This document shows positions 1 to 10,748 of a stretch of 64,000 bases of DNA, one piece after another. The position numbers and the translations under genes were made by a program. Within the stretch, counting starts at the first letter, position 1. Every line of letters begins with the position of its first letter. The DNA is from Allodiplogaster sudhausi. Its lineage: Eukaryota > Nematoda > Chromadorea > Rhabditida > Diplogasteridae. Where the stretch lies: contig CALZFC010000060.1 of NCBI GenBank assembly GCA_945643635.1, forward strand, positions 1,036,001 through 1,100,000, written 5' to 3'. The notes under the pieces were generated by a model. That model made no database searches and was not told the origin of the DNA. It was given only the letters and a program-made list of their open reading frames with translations.

Positions 1-232
1 CATGTCAATCGTGACAAGAACGGCCGGGCCGAATTCGGGGCGAGCCTGTAAACAGTTTTGAAATTATAGAAATATTATTCTTATTTTATACATGAGATTA
101 AATGAAAACAACATGCCATATTGCACACTTATTACACTCTGTCAGATTTTATCTCTCCGCTTACTACCCCCCCTCCCCCTCTTGCCACCGCTTAACTCCG
201 CTATCCCTCCTCTCTCTGTCTTTCTCTTGCTT

Positions 233-277
<45 letters not shown>

Positions 278-2530
278 CGCTCTCTCACCGGCCGTCCGTC
301 CTTGTGCGTTGGCGCCGAGCCAATTCCGACGATGCCGAATCCAATGCCGAGACAAGCGCGCGTCATGCTGTTGTGGAGGGCGTGTCCCGTGATGATGTTC
401 ACGTTGTGATCCTTGCAATTAAATCGAATTAAATTAATGAGACAAATTAGCTCGAATTAAAATTTAATTAAGTCATGTTTTTTTCTTAGTTAAAATCAAT
501 CGCTAATTCTTATTTCTTATAAGCTATTATATACATACATGTATTTCTTCACTACCATGTAGAGGTTGAAGTCGGTGTTGTAGATGAGCAGCGCCTCCAT
601 GAGATGCAGGCCACGATAGGGCTTGGCGATGTAGCCGAACTCCTGAATTTCACCATGTCATCATTTATTGAGAATGCACCATGTCACAGGCCATTACTGA
701 TGTCTATGCTTTCTCGATTTTAAGATGGGCAATTACAGATGAAATAAAAAATTTTTTTTTTTGTAAATCTAAATTCTCACATCGTTCGCCCTCTCATTTG
801 AGCATTTGCTACATATGCTCACGCAGCGGTTTTGTGTAACATGGGACATAACATGCGAGAATGAGATAGAGTGTTTTTTTTCGCAAGATGAATGTTTCGA
901 ACGTTCATGAAATATTTTTCCGTGGTCGTCGTCCTTTAACCATTTTTCTTCTTTAATTTCTCATTTATTCTGAAGAATACTCCTGTGGCCAGCTGCCAAA
1001 ACCTTGTTGAGAACGGCCTTCTCGTTCGGATAGAGCTTCCAGACCATGTCACGGGTCTCGTCCAGCAGATTGGCTGGAACAAAGTGGAAGAATGACTCGT
1101 TATAATTTAGTTTTATTCAAGTAGTTTAATTGATAATTGAATGAGGATTCTATGAAATTTCGGTTTCGAGGTGTGTTAAAAGGTGATTACGAAATGGGAG
1201 AAGTTGGCAAAGAGCCAAGTTATCCCGAGTTTCTTACACAGGTGAGTGCAATTGTCGCTAAGCGACGGGAAGGCGACGCCGGAAGGGTCGTCCTTGGGGT
1301 CGTGGTAGACGATGTCGCCGCAGAGGAATGCCGCCGGCCGGCCGCTCTTCTGCGAATTTCTTTAAATTAACTTGTTAATTCATGAAAAAAACTTAATTTT
1401 TGTAGAGATTAAATTAATATTTTGTAATATTTCTGCCTTTATTTCTCCGCATGATCTTCTATTGTATTTTGAATACATCACCGAAAAGTTTCAAAATGCA
1501 GCAGCACTTCGCACTCGCATTCGCTATTTTCACGTAGCAGGTTTGAACTACGTGCCAAATAGCAAGCGAAACTGAGAGAGTGCTTGGTTTCTGGGAGAGC
1601 GCGGCAATTTGAATCTGAATTAATGTTCGAAGATCGTCCTCTTTTAATCTTTTGCCTTCTCGATGACGACGTGCGTAAGTGGGAATTCGGGCATGGCGTA
1701 CGCGTGCTCGACAAAATAGCGAAGATAGGGCATGTGCTCGTCGCCCGTCACTCCCAGCTCCTTTAATTAACTTTGTATAATGGTTACTATGATTATTTGT
1801 TTTAATATGCATTATATATATACTTTTTTTTTAATTAATTAACTAAATTTTTTTTTGCTACTTTAAAAGGACTTGAGCGAATTAATCTCTAAATATCTTT
1901 CTTCCTTTCAACAAAACCGAGCAGACACCTTGCTCAAGGGCTCCTCAAAGCTCGACGCGTACAGAAGCTCGAGCATCGCTTCGTCCTTGGGATCGGTCAC
2001 CTGAGAATAATAAATATTATTGAAATAATTCAATATTAACTCAGTGATTAATTCGTTTTTACTACCAAGATACTTTTTTAGCACAAAAAATAACTTAATT
2101 AACCAGGCGAAACTCGAAGAGCTCAGGCAGATAAGTGTTCGCGGAAGGCTTGAACGGATTTGTGCCGGCCGGAGGGACAAAGTCGAACTGCGAAGAAGCG
2201 GGGAAGATTATATTGGACAGGTTGGAAAATCCTTTATTTAGCATGAAATTTGTCTTTTTATGGATGTTGTACCTTGTGCTTGTTCACAACTTGTTCACGT
2301 TCTAAACATTGCGAGTTGGCCACGTCCTGCATTCTTTACAATAGTCAAATCTCTATTTCAAATTATTATTAATTCAGTGATTCATCCACGTTTCATTCTG
2401 CAAATTCTGCTATCTAAATTCTCGCACTCTATAGCGATCGATATTCAGAGCATAAAATGCCTGGGTTGAGCACTCTACCACCAATGCAAGAACAACGAGT
2501 ACAATGTACTGCAATGCCGAGCTGCAATAT
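1..2530 (-). CDS. Unrecognised secreted protein, 3' part beyond left edge
   Basis: Nine exons join without a stop or phase break: 2273-2326, 2104-2187, 1929-2000, 1671-1760, 1238-1349, 1003-1073, 556-642, 289-411 and 1-45 (continuing left), giving 246 codons. Internal exons have GT-AG boundaries. Segments include FDFVPPAGTNPF, AAFLCGDIVYHDP, EFGYIAKPYRGLHLMEALLI and FGIVGIGSAPTHKDGRP. I do not recognise the family. A hydrophobic signal-like stretch (YIVLVVLALVVECSTQA) lies just upstream at about 2460-2515 in the same strand and could be exon 1, but it has no ATG: a TTG stands where the start is expected, and the donor would have to be GC. A TATA-like box at 2598-2607 sits at a plausible distance. 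The exon chain is well supported; the 5' end and the product are not. Confidence 0.62.
237..270. repeat. (CT)n microsatellite
   Basis: Nearly pure CT run inside the last complete intron of the left-edge gene, just downstream of the exon ending at 289. The Ser-Leu and Arg-Glu ORFs over it are low-complexity translations, not genes. Confidence 0.9.
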
Positions 2531-2597
2531 TTGAATTCAAGCTGAAGGAGTTGGTAAGCGGAGCAGGAGCCAATGTCGAGAGAAACGTCTCGACGAC

Positions 2598-2607
2598 TAT
2601 TTATAGA
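2598..2607 (-). promoter_or_regulatory. TATA-like box upstream of the left-edge gene
   Basis: Reads CTATAAATAG on the minus strand, about 90 bp upstream of the signal-peptide-like exon of the left-edge gene. Position and sequence suit a TATA box; no other support. Confidence 0.35.
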
Positions 2608-2669
2608 TGAAGGAGCCAAGGATATTGTTTGTTGCTCGTTTCATGAAAGTTCTGGCATTGTTCGATATC

Positions 2670-3277
2670 GGCCTCAAGACTTTGGAGAGGCGCCATCCTC
2701 TTATTTCGAAAAATGTCACGGGTTTTCTATCTTAAATTGTAGAACAAAAAATTATCTTCCCAATGAGCTATAGTATGCCAGATATTGACGAGGTTTTTTT
2801 TAATGTTTTTCTTTGACCTATGCACCGGGCAAGCTAAGAACAAAACCATTGTCTCGGCGAAGAGAGATGGTTTAGTGTATTGTGAACGAGTTGGAGTCGC
2901 AAAACGAACGTCTGGGGTTCGATGCCCCTGGCGAGCGGAATGTTTTGCTCGGCAATTAACAAATTTCTTTTGCATTTAAATTTTATTTAGCTGTCTACAT
3001 AAAAACCTACATAAATTCCCTAGACTACCTTCATGCGGTATATCGCTTGTGTTTCGCTTTCGGCGTAGGTAACGCCTAAACAAAGTGCATGTGGATGCAC
3101 AGGCAGTGAACCGCGCGTATTTCAACAGTTTTATAACTGGGAAACATAAAAGACCTCGTCGGTATCTGGCATACTATAGCTCATTGGAAATATAATTTTT
3201 TGCTCAACAATTTAAGATAGAAAACCCGTGACATTTTTCCAAATAAGAGAATGGCGCCTCTCCAAATTCTTGAGGCC
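2670..3277. repeat. Foldback element with tRNA-like core
   Basis: The block 2670-2797 recurs as an imperfect reverse complement at 3152-3277, so the arms are about 127 bp with roughly 355 bp between them. The outer ends read GGCCTCAAG and CTTGAGGCC. Between the arms, around 2865-2950 on the plus strand, is a tRNA-like stretch with an A-box-like piece (GATGGTTTAGTGTA) and a B-box-like piece (GGTTCGATGCCCC). No transposase is present. It resembles a non-autonomous inverted-repeat element that captured or arose from a tRNA-derived sequence. Confidence 0.65.
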
Positions 3278-3289
3278 ATTGAGACCATA

Positions 3290-4110
3290 AAAGTGTATAT
3301 TTTCAAATTCTACTTTAGTAGCTTTGTAAAGCAATATCTTGTCTATTTATGACAAAATTTTTCACAAATATTGCTTTATTGTTTGCGAAACAGCGAACGC
3401 AAATGTGCGACCATCTCTACAAGTTTCATCGGACTCTCGAATTTTAAACCTCGCACAGCTCGCCAAAATGGCGATTTCAGACTCCCGGACCCATTCCAAT
3501 TCGCCGTGTTAAAAAGTACCCATAAAGAGCTTTTGAGCGAAATCTAATTTTGCCGGGTCCCCGGCTCTTTGGCTTCCTTACGATTCTCTCACAAATCGCG
3601 TCATATACATACGTCAAGAAGTAGACCAGAATGAGAACATATTGTTGAGCAAATTTGCATAAATTTCTCAAACAAAACCGAAAAGAATTATTATTGAGAA
3701 TTCTTTGTACTCTTGTGATTTCTCTACTTTTCTTCGACATCTGGACGGAAGCCAAATAGTTGGCATTTATATTCGCTTGGAGAGATTTATTCTGAACCCC
3801 CCGGAAAGCATTGGAAACAATTATTGTTATTTGGTTTTCGCTTGCTATTTGTTTTACGCACTTTCGTTATTGATTAGCACAAACAATTTTCTAATGACCA
3901 AAGGTTTTGACATAATTGGTTCAGAGATGCATGAGGTGGCAAGATAGCAGAAAATGCTGAAACTCCATTGGTAGTTCCAGAAAATAGTGGACCAAAAGGT
4001 GTCTTACAATTAGAGAATTGTAGACCAGAAGAAAGGCTTTTCTGATATTATCTTATGAAAATAATTAATTCCAAATAAGAGATCTGGAAAAACAGAAATG
4101 TCACCCTTAG
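3290..4110. other. No gene seen; AT-rich spacer
   Basis: Between the foldback and the retrotransposon remnant. Contains a small GC-rich palindrome-like run (CCGGGTCCCCGG at 3554-3565) and only short ORFs without recognisable motifs. Confidence 0.5.
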
Positions 4111-4116
4111 ATTTCG

Positions 4117-4690
4117 CTAATGTAGACGTTTTAATATTTTGTGATGAGAGAAAGTCATATCTTCATCAGTAATTCGAGGAAGAGAGATACGTCCAGTTAG
4201 TGGCGGAACTATTGCCATTGCGAATACTGGGAATTCTTTACCTTGCGATGTAATTAAGCGGAGTTTGTATATCCAGGAATGAAGTGGATGGCTATCAGAG
4301 CAACCAAAGTGATAAATGCTTGGAGAAATCAGTTTTGATTTTTCCAGTTTTAGCTTCTTTTTACACAGAGATTTGGAAACAAAAGATCGACCTGCACCGC
4401 TATATAGGAATAAATTAATTTCATGTCTTCGATTATCGGAGTCAAGAATGGGGACTTTCAATAGCATTAAAAAGAAATTTTTATGTCTGTTGAATCTCTC
4501 GGGAACCCGAATTTGTCGCTATAAAAGCCATTTCGTTTAGAACAAAAAGCAATGTGATGTTTTTAGCACAGTGAGGACATTTTGGTGAAGAACAGTCTCT
4601 TACCGAGTGATTTTTATATAAACAATTCCTACACAGTTTCAACAACCTTATAAGAAACATCATTCTGAAAAAAAAAATATATATATATAA
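4117..4690 (-). mobile_element. BEL/Pao-type retrotransposon remnant (zinc knuckle and protease-like)
   Basis: Reading leftward, the first piece (about 4690-4520) contains a CCHC knuckle, C-x2-C-x4-H-x4-C (CRNC...H....C), followed by a second CPHC pair. The next piece (4467-4117, another frame) contains NLFLYSGAGRSFVS, which resembles the retropepsin-like active-site region of BEL/Pao elements. The expected catalytic Asp before SGA is a Tyr here. No reverse transcriptase or integrase follows and no LTRs were found. The two pieces are in different frames, so this is a decayed fragment. Family assignment is from motif recall, not a search. Confidence 0.6.
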
Positions 4691-4699
4691 TATATACAT

Positions 4700-5660
4700 A
4701 TCTACTAATCAATTATAAGGTGACTCTCTATCCTTCGGCATGGATTCGTGTTAACAACCTCGTTGGTCATACCCCAACACCTCTGATTTTTTTTTCGCAT
4801 AGGGAATGTTTCGGCTGGTCGCCAAGCGGCCTTCTTTTATATATACTCGCCGCCCATTTCTCTAGATTTCTGTAGAAGATTCGATTCTTTTTTCTATGCT
4901 TTCATAAGAAATATGAGTCATACACATTCTAGAAGATTCGATGTGTTACATTTTATAGTTTTGATGAGCCATGTATATTTACTAAATCCGGTTTGTTGAA
5001 TACATCATATCATCAACTCACATAAAGGTATTGTTTCGCTGCTAGCCCAAACAAATATGTTCTCAAACTGGCCTACTTCGTGACGTATGTAGTGGATCAT
5101 TTTGCAGCTGTAGAAGGCAACACAAAGTCGCCAATCTGCTGCCTGAGCCATCCCTACCTCCCGGCCAATCAAAATGCTCCTTATCCGAAATAGCCGGATA
5201 TGGGTCTTGGCCCCCATGACGTTACAATCAACGGAATTGTGTACAAGAGTGTTCCATACTACTCTGCGAATAATAATTGCCCGGACGGTGCGAAGAGCGC
5301 CATGCTCACGTATAAGGTACACAATAGTGTTCCAGTTGCTCTACTGTGGTAAAATAATTGTAACAACTCAGGAGTCTTTCTTCTTCCCGAAAAACATCCG
5401 TTGTCTCTTGTCTGCCGCCTTCCTTGGCAGTCCGAGTCCGTTGTTGTCTGGCAAGGATAATTGAATACATTGAATCAAGAAATGATTGGTTGGAAAGGAG
5501 ACAGTGTGCATGAAAGTCATATCAGTCTTGAAATGAAAAAAAATTGATAGAACGTTGTTTGCATAACTCTTGTGAATCCTGTAATAATAAGAAAATTGGT
5601 TTGCAAAGCTAAAAGAATTCTGAACGATGGTGGCGAACAACTGACTCGGTTTGGGCTTCG
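4700..5660. other. No gene seen
   Basis: Holds two near copies of TCTAGAAGATTCGAT-like text (about 4860-4945) and two GTACA(A/C)(G/A)A(G/T)AGTGTTCCA-like direct repeats near 5240 and 5318. Probably more repeat-derived sequence. Confidence 0.4.
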
Positions 5661-5671
5661 TTCTATGTACC

Positions 5672-5805
5672 AGGGGTGTATCGGAATTCCGAATTCCGAG
5701 TTCCGAATTCCGAATTCCGACCTTTTTCCTTCCTAATTCCGATTTCCGAATACCGTTATGAAAGGGAGCCTTCCGAATTCCGGATTCCGAATTCCGTTAT
5801 GAAGG
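5672..5805. repeat. GAATTCC-rich repeat block, copy 1
   Basis: Short tandem TTCCGAATTCCGAA units, then AATTCCGTTATGAAAGGG, then more GAATTCC units ending in a second CCGTTATGAA. The same arrangement recurs at 7062-7185 in the same orientation. Confidence 0.75.
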
Positions 5806-5809
5806 CCAT

Positions 5810-7062
5810 TTCTTCGGAATTTTTTCGGAATTTTGTAGCCGTGCACATTTTATGTATTAATCTAAGAAGAAAACTGAAGCCAGCCCTTAGAAAACTGACG
5901 CCAGTTTGACCAAATGTTAATGAAGCTTTCATTTTGAGCCGGGCGAAATTACAATGAAATGTTTTGCGGATCTTTCATAAGGGGAGACCTTTTGGGAAGC
6001 GCATTTTGGTAAAACTGAAATAAATTTCCAATATCACAACATATAAAGTGCTGACATAAACTGAAATGACATAGTTCTCGCCTCTAAAATAGATTGGTTA
6101 GTGGTTTGGGCCAAGGCACGGTACGGAACTCCATCAAAAAGGATTAGGTCTCTAGGACCCTGGGGGCCCGAGATACAGACCCCTCCAAAAGTCAAGATTT
6201 CGTTTGTCGCTTCGGCCACTTAGAGCCATTTAGTAAGAAAATTCGATGAAGTCATATTTGACACGGTGCTCAAGCCGTTTCCCTTGTTGGCGGTCGAGTT
6301 GGAGGGTGCCGATGGCAGCTGACGTTACCCAGAGAGATGCCGTCGGGAGAGAGAGGTGAGAACGGACGCCGTTCGTAACCGGGCATCAAAGCTGGAGATG
6401 AGCATGGAATTATCATGCTCGGCGATCTCCCTATCGCTGCCGTTCTCCACCGAACCGACCATCACTGCTCGTGTTGCCTTCTCCCGATGCATTGCCTCTG
6501 TTCAGCATGCGACTTCGGACGCAACGCGTATGAGATAAACTGTCCTGGGAGTGAGGAGAGTGGCTGGGAGAGGAGATGTTTAGTAGGGTGTCGGTGAATA
6601 CACTCCGCCATCTTGGCCAGCCGACTGTTGTTCTCCTCGTCCATCGACTTGAGCAGAACTGGGTTCGCTTTCCCATATCGATAGGGTGGGAAGAGATAGG
6701 AGAGCAGAGAGCGATTGTCTCTCGCCTGATCAGAGCGAGGAAAGTTGTGTTAAGAAAATATCTCCTCTTATCCCCCCAGAGCAGTGGAAAAACAAGGGTT
6801 TGGCTTTATAATTAATTAATTTTATATACTTTTGCACCTTTTTCTGAAACCGGTGGAAGTTTCCATGGGCGCGAGATACTGTTCAAAACCGAGAGAACAA
6901 AAGTAAATGAAAATATTTGACAATGTTTTCTTCAGCTTTCATCCAAGCTTTTAATGGCACGGCAGAGCACATCCTCCATCTAATCTCACTGTTGTTTTAT
7001 GCGTGGGAGATAGACCAAAATTTAGAAAGAAAAACTCCCATTTTTCTTATTGAAACTTGAAG

Positions 7063-7096
<34 letters not shown>

Positions 7097-8100
7097 CCTT
7101 TTTTCTCTTCCGAATTCCGATTTCCGAATTCCGTTATGAAAGGGTTCCTTCCGAATTCCGAATTCCGAATTCCGTTATGAAAATTTTTATTCCGATACAT
7201 CCCTGCTATGTACTTACATTTCTACTGAAGCAACCTACCTGTTTTACTATGTAATCATCCCCCATGGTGCCGTAACCTTTTGCACTGTGGACGCTAAGTT
7301 GTATATTCACCGAAAGTTGACCTGAATCAAACAAACAAAAAAAAATTCGATACAACCGCTGGGGGCCGAGATACAGACCACTCCATATTCAACATTGTTT
7401 TGTGACTCATATGCTATTTAAAGCTTCTTGGTTTTTTTGCTATGGCTTACATTTTGCTGCATATCATTTGCGTACTGCATATGTTGTTTATTTTTACACT
7501 ATAGACTTTCAAAAACTTGAAAAATTTGAGTAGCACTTATATTCCTTGCTTTACAAGGGATAAGAAAGAGCTTTTCTTCACGCAAGAATGCGATATTCAA
7601 TAGTAATACTCAGAATTCTCGAACAACGCCGAAAACAAAATCCCTTTTGATCTCCGGAAAGCAGGTAAATAATTATTTATACTCTTTTTCAGCAATCATC
7701 GATAGTGTTTGAATAACTTTATAAGGAATAAAACCTATGTTATTTATATGAAATACGATCAAACCTTCGAACCTCATAGCCAAGAAAATTACTAACAATC
7801 TACGTGAATTTCACAGAGTGAATAAAAAGTATGCACTTTTTGTGTTGAAATAGTGCAGGAAAATTTTGCAATTTATAGAATAATGATTAATTGAATCCAT
7901 CAGTGCAATTGTAGTCGAGAAGAATATCTTCTCAACAATTCCGTCATTCTCATCGCATTCCCTCCCGCCAACCAGTTGGCCCCTGGTTAGCTCTTCCCAA
8001 TTTAAAGTAACCATTTCATTATCGGGTTCTTTTTATAAATTATTCTTTTAATACTGCAAACATAATGTTGCACAAAAGATTTAACTTGTTATTTCTTTCA
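5810..8100. other. Repeat-derived spacer and upstream region of channel copy 1
   Basis: 5810-7060 and 7190-7660 show no convincing coding exon. From about 7670 to 8101 the sequence is clearly related to 14205-14633, upstream of the second channel copy, so the duplication includes upstream DNA. A possible extra upstream exon lies near 7890-7985, where the two copies share the peptide text FSTIPSFSSHSL, but I could not phase it to the first ATG exon. Confidence 0.45.
7062..7185. repeat. GAATTCC-rich repeat block, copy 2
   Basis: Direct repeat of the 5672-5805 block, including both CCGTTATGAA punctuation marks. Downstream of each block a second shared motif appears (CTGGGGGCCCGAGATACAGA near 6160; CTGGGGGCCGAGATACAGA near 7360), so a longer segment was duplicated and then diverged. 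Confidence 0.75.
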
Positions 8101-8106
8101 GTAAAC

Positions 8107-10301
8107 ATGCGAGTGAATGCGGCCTTCGCGGCCTTCCTCTTGTCTTTCATCCTGGCTATTAGGGGTTCGTTTAAAAAATAACAAATATTTGCTTAAATAA
8201 AGTGTAATTGTATATATATATTTTTTAAATATGCTCTAGAGAAGAAGAAAACTTATTGTGTTTTCCTACCTTCAGCTCCCCAAATTTTTGAGAAGCGCCT
8301 CGACTACTACGAAGAGGGCATGTCCACTCTTGGCTTCGCTGATCTGACCATCCACAACACTTTCTACCCGGTCGGAACACAATGAAGATTTATCAGAATG
8401 GAGAACTACTAATAAAAAAATAAAATGAGATGGCGATCTAAAAAAATTAATGAACATTTGAATTTTCGCGCACTCCCTAGGATCCTTCTCATTCTTGCAT
8501 GCTATTTCGAACAACTCCGCAGCGGGAAAATATGATGTGAAGTGCGGAAAATTGAACACTCGCATAGTCTTTTTTCGGTGATTTTCATCCTTTAAAGTAG
8601 CCGAAAATTTTCAAAGTACTTTTCTAGAATGTGGAATACTTTTACAATCGAACGATTGGACTTCCCAGCGAAGGATGCCAGCACGGACTTGTTCCTGCAG
8701 TCTTTCCCAGCCTTGAATTTGTGAAATCCTTCGAAGGTAACAAAATGCTTCCTTGAGAGCAAAAAAATTGAATTTGTTGGGTCCGATTTTTGAAATCCTG
8801 CCCTTTTCCTTCTGATTGTGAGCAATAGAAGTAAAAAAACACATTTGGGAATGTCTAAGCGAGAATCAGGAATGTTCATATTCTATTGGGCCCACTTAAT
8901 TCCTTGCAGCTTTTTGCTATATCGGGGCGAGACACAAGGCGAATTCCAGCGCGGCTCTGCTCAGCGGTAACCAAACAATCGACCATGAATTCGTCAAGCA
9001 AGAGATCATGAAACTCGGCTTTAATTGGTACGCAACTTAGGAAACTTGAGGAGTCTAAATAAAATCGAAGTTATCCATGGAAACCCAAAACAATGAGTTC
9101 GACGATTAAAAGGTTTAAAAAATTTCAACAAATTTCTGGCAAAGAAATTCAGAGGCAAGTAAGAAATAGTTATAGTCTTTAGAGACATTTTTTTAAAATG
9201 AAATTCGCTGGTTGATAAAACTGAACATTTCGGTTGATTGATATTGCCCTCAGTGATCACGCGTGGCAAAAACTAGAAAAATACGAAAACTTTCAGCGAA
9301 ATAAAGTTAGCTTTTAGTTCATCATTTAAGGTTAATAAGTTTTTAGGTATTTGAACGAACGGAATTTCGATGAAGTAAACGTTTCTGATGCTTGGCTGGG
9401 CGGAAACTTGACCAATGCCCGTCAGCTGGCTTACGATGTCGTTCTCGACAACGGAAAGCTCAAGGCTGTCATCTCAGCGTTTGCTGAGAACGGTTTTCGT
9501 ACCTGCTGCATGCGTCTGCCTGCCAAATTCTCAGCCGATCCTTCTCCTCCACCTCCTTCCTATCCTCTGTATCCCCTTATCAACACTGGCCGCCATAACG
9601 TCACCATCAAGGGACGCGACTACAAGAATGTTCCCTATTTTATTTATAAGAAGGAATTGAAGAATTCGAATGAAAGGCCGATCTGCCCGGGCGGCCTCAA
9701 GCATGCCATAATCCCTTCAAAGGTGATTTTTGTTTGTTTTAAGCTAAATGAGAAATTTTGAATTCGTTTATCGCTAAGATTGTCATCAATGAGAGAAATA
9801 AAGAAAGGTTACTTTTCATTTGTTCAGGACGTGCGATCTTCTTGCTGGCTTTCGATTGGCTTCGTCGGCAGTTCGACTCTTGCGCCTGGCGAGGACGGGA
9901 CCAACTTGACGGTCAAGCGAAGCCGTTTCCAGTGGATGCTCGATGGAGAAGGAGTTGGCGTCGTACTGGATGAGCTTTGGGAAGAGAATCAGCCGGAAAC
10001 TGCTTGGAACGAGCTTCCAAATATCTCCGTGGGATATAAAATTGGCGGCCTGTATAGTTTAGAGTATTCGGGTGAATACCCCTGCTGCATGGATCTGTCC
10101 CCGCCCACCGCAACCATTGCTCGCCGCCGCTTTCCAGGTCATATTTTACATAGATGAGCTTCATGTTCGATTTCAGTTTATCGTCACGATTCAACAATGA
10201 GATATCATTCAGGCAACATCGACTTGCGATGTGTCCACCCTTCACTTCAATTCCAGAGCCTTTTCATCGTCTTCTCCATTCCACTGATTTTTCTTAAATA
10301 A
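8107..10301 (+). CDS. DEG/ENaC-like channel protein lacking TM2 (copy 1)
   Basis: Seven exons keep phase: 8107-8164, 8276-8370, 8628-8736, 8910-9027, 9347-9722, 9828-10137, 10177-10301; 396 aa. A hydrophobic segment (AAFAAFLLSFILAI) is followed by FADLTIHNTF, in the place where DEG/ENaC channels have TM1 and the post-TM1 FPxVTIC-type motif. Assignment rests mainly on the paralogue at 14.6-19.7 kb: exons 1-5 are homologous, and that copy continues into a Cys motif and TM2 typical of the family. Copy 1 instead ends in an unrelated exon with a hydrophobic tail (LFIVFSIPLIFLK), so it lacks the pore helix. Exon 6 ends in phase 1, the phase needed by the Cys-motif exon of copy 2. The ATG follows an acceptor (CAG at 8099-8101) by five bases, so an upstream exon is possible. 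Could be a truncated channel, a secreted/GPI-type derivative or a decayed gene. Confidence 0.62.
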
Positions 10302-10352
10302 ACTTCCATTCCATGGCAAATTCAAAATCGTTGGCAGAAGAAAGCAGGCAAA

Positions 10353-10358
10353 AATAAA
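10353..10358 (+). terminator. Poly(A) signal candidate
   Basis: AATAAA 52 bp after the stop of channel copy 1. Confidence 0.4.
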
Positions 10359-10675
10359 AGAAGAGAATAACTCATGTCTGAATGTGGGTCCATAAATCGT
10401 ATGTTGATTTTTGAAGTGAAACTGAAGCCGTTTTGTCATTTTTCATAGTTAAACGGCAAAAAACGTGCTTCAAATTTCGATTTCAGCTATAAAAACTTTT
10501 ACTGAACTCTGGATCCACTTTTCTTCCTAAATTGATGGTAGCGCAGGTTCATTTCTGATGCCGAAATATTCTTCTGTGGTAGATGATCAATAATTGTGAG
10601 ATAGATCTGCCTTGTGTTATGGAGAGAAGCGAATCATCGTTCTGTTTTGGCAACAACGTGGTAAAAAACAAAGCC

Positions 10676-10681
10676 TTTATT
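10676..10681 (-). terminator. Poly(A) signal candidate
   Basis: AATAAA on the minus strand, about 70 bp past the stop codon of the CTLD-CUB gene. Confidence 0.45.
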
Positions 10682-10748
10682 CATAGTTATTCCTGTGCAA
10701 AATAAAGCATATGAGGATTTGATGTGAATGATTTCTTTTCCCTATCGT

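Noticed and set aside
142..418. Overlapping Ser/Leu- and Arg/Glu-rich ORFs over CT/GA tracts (also at 24.4-24.7, 25.0-25.4, 27.2-27.5, 38.3-38.9 and throughout 54-63 kb)
   Set aside because: Pure microsatellite translations, open on both strands by composition; the real exon at 289-411 only overlaps one of them.
4117..4467. Working retroviral-type protease
   Set aside because: The catalytic Asp is replaced, the neighbouring domains are in another frame or missing, and no LTRs are visible.
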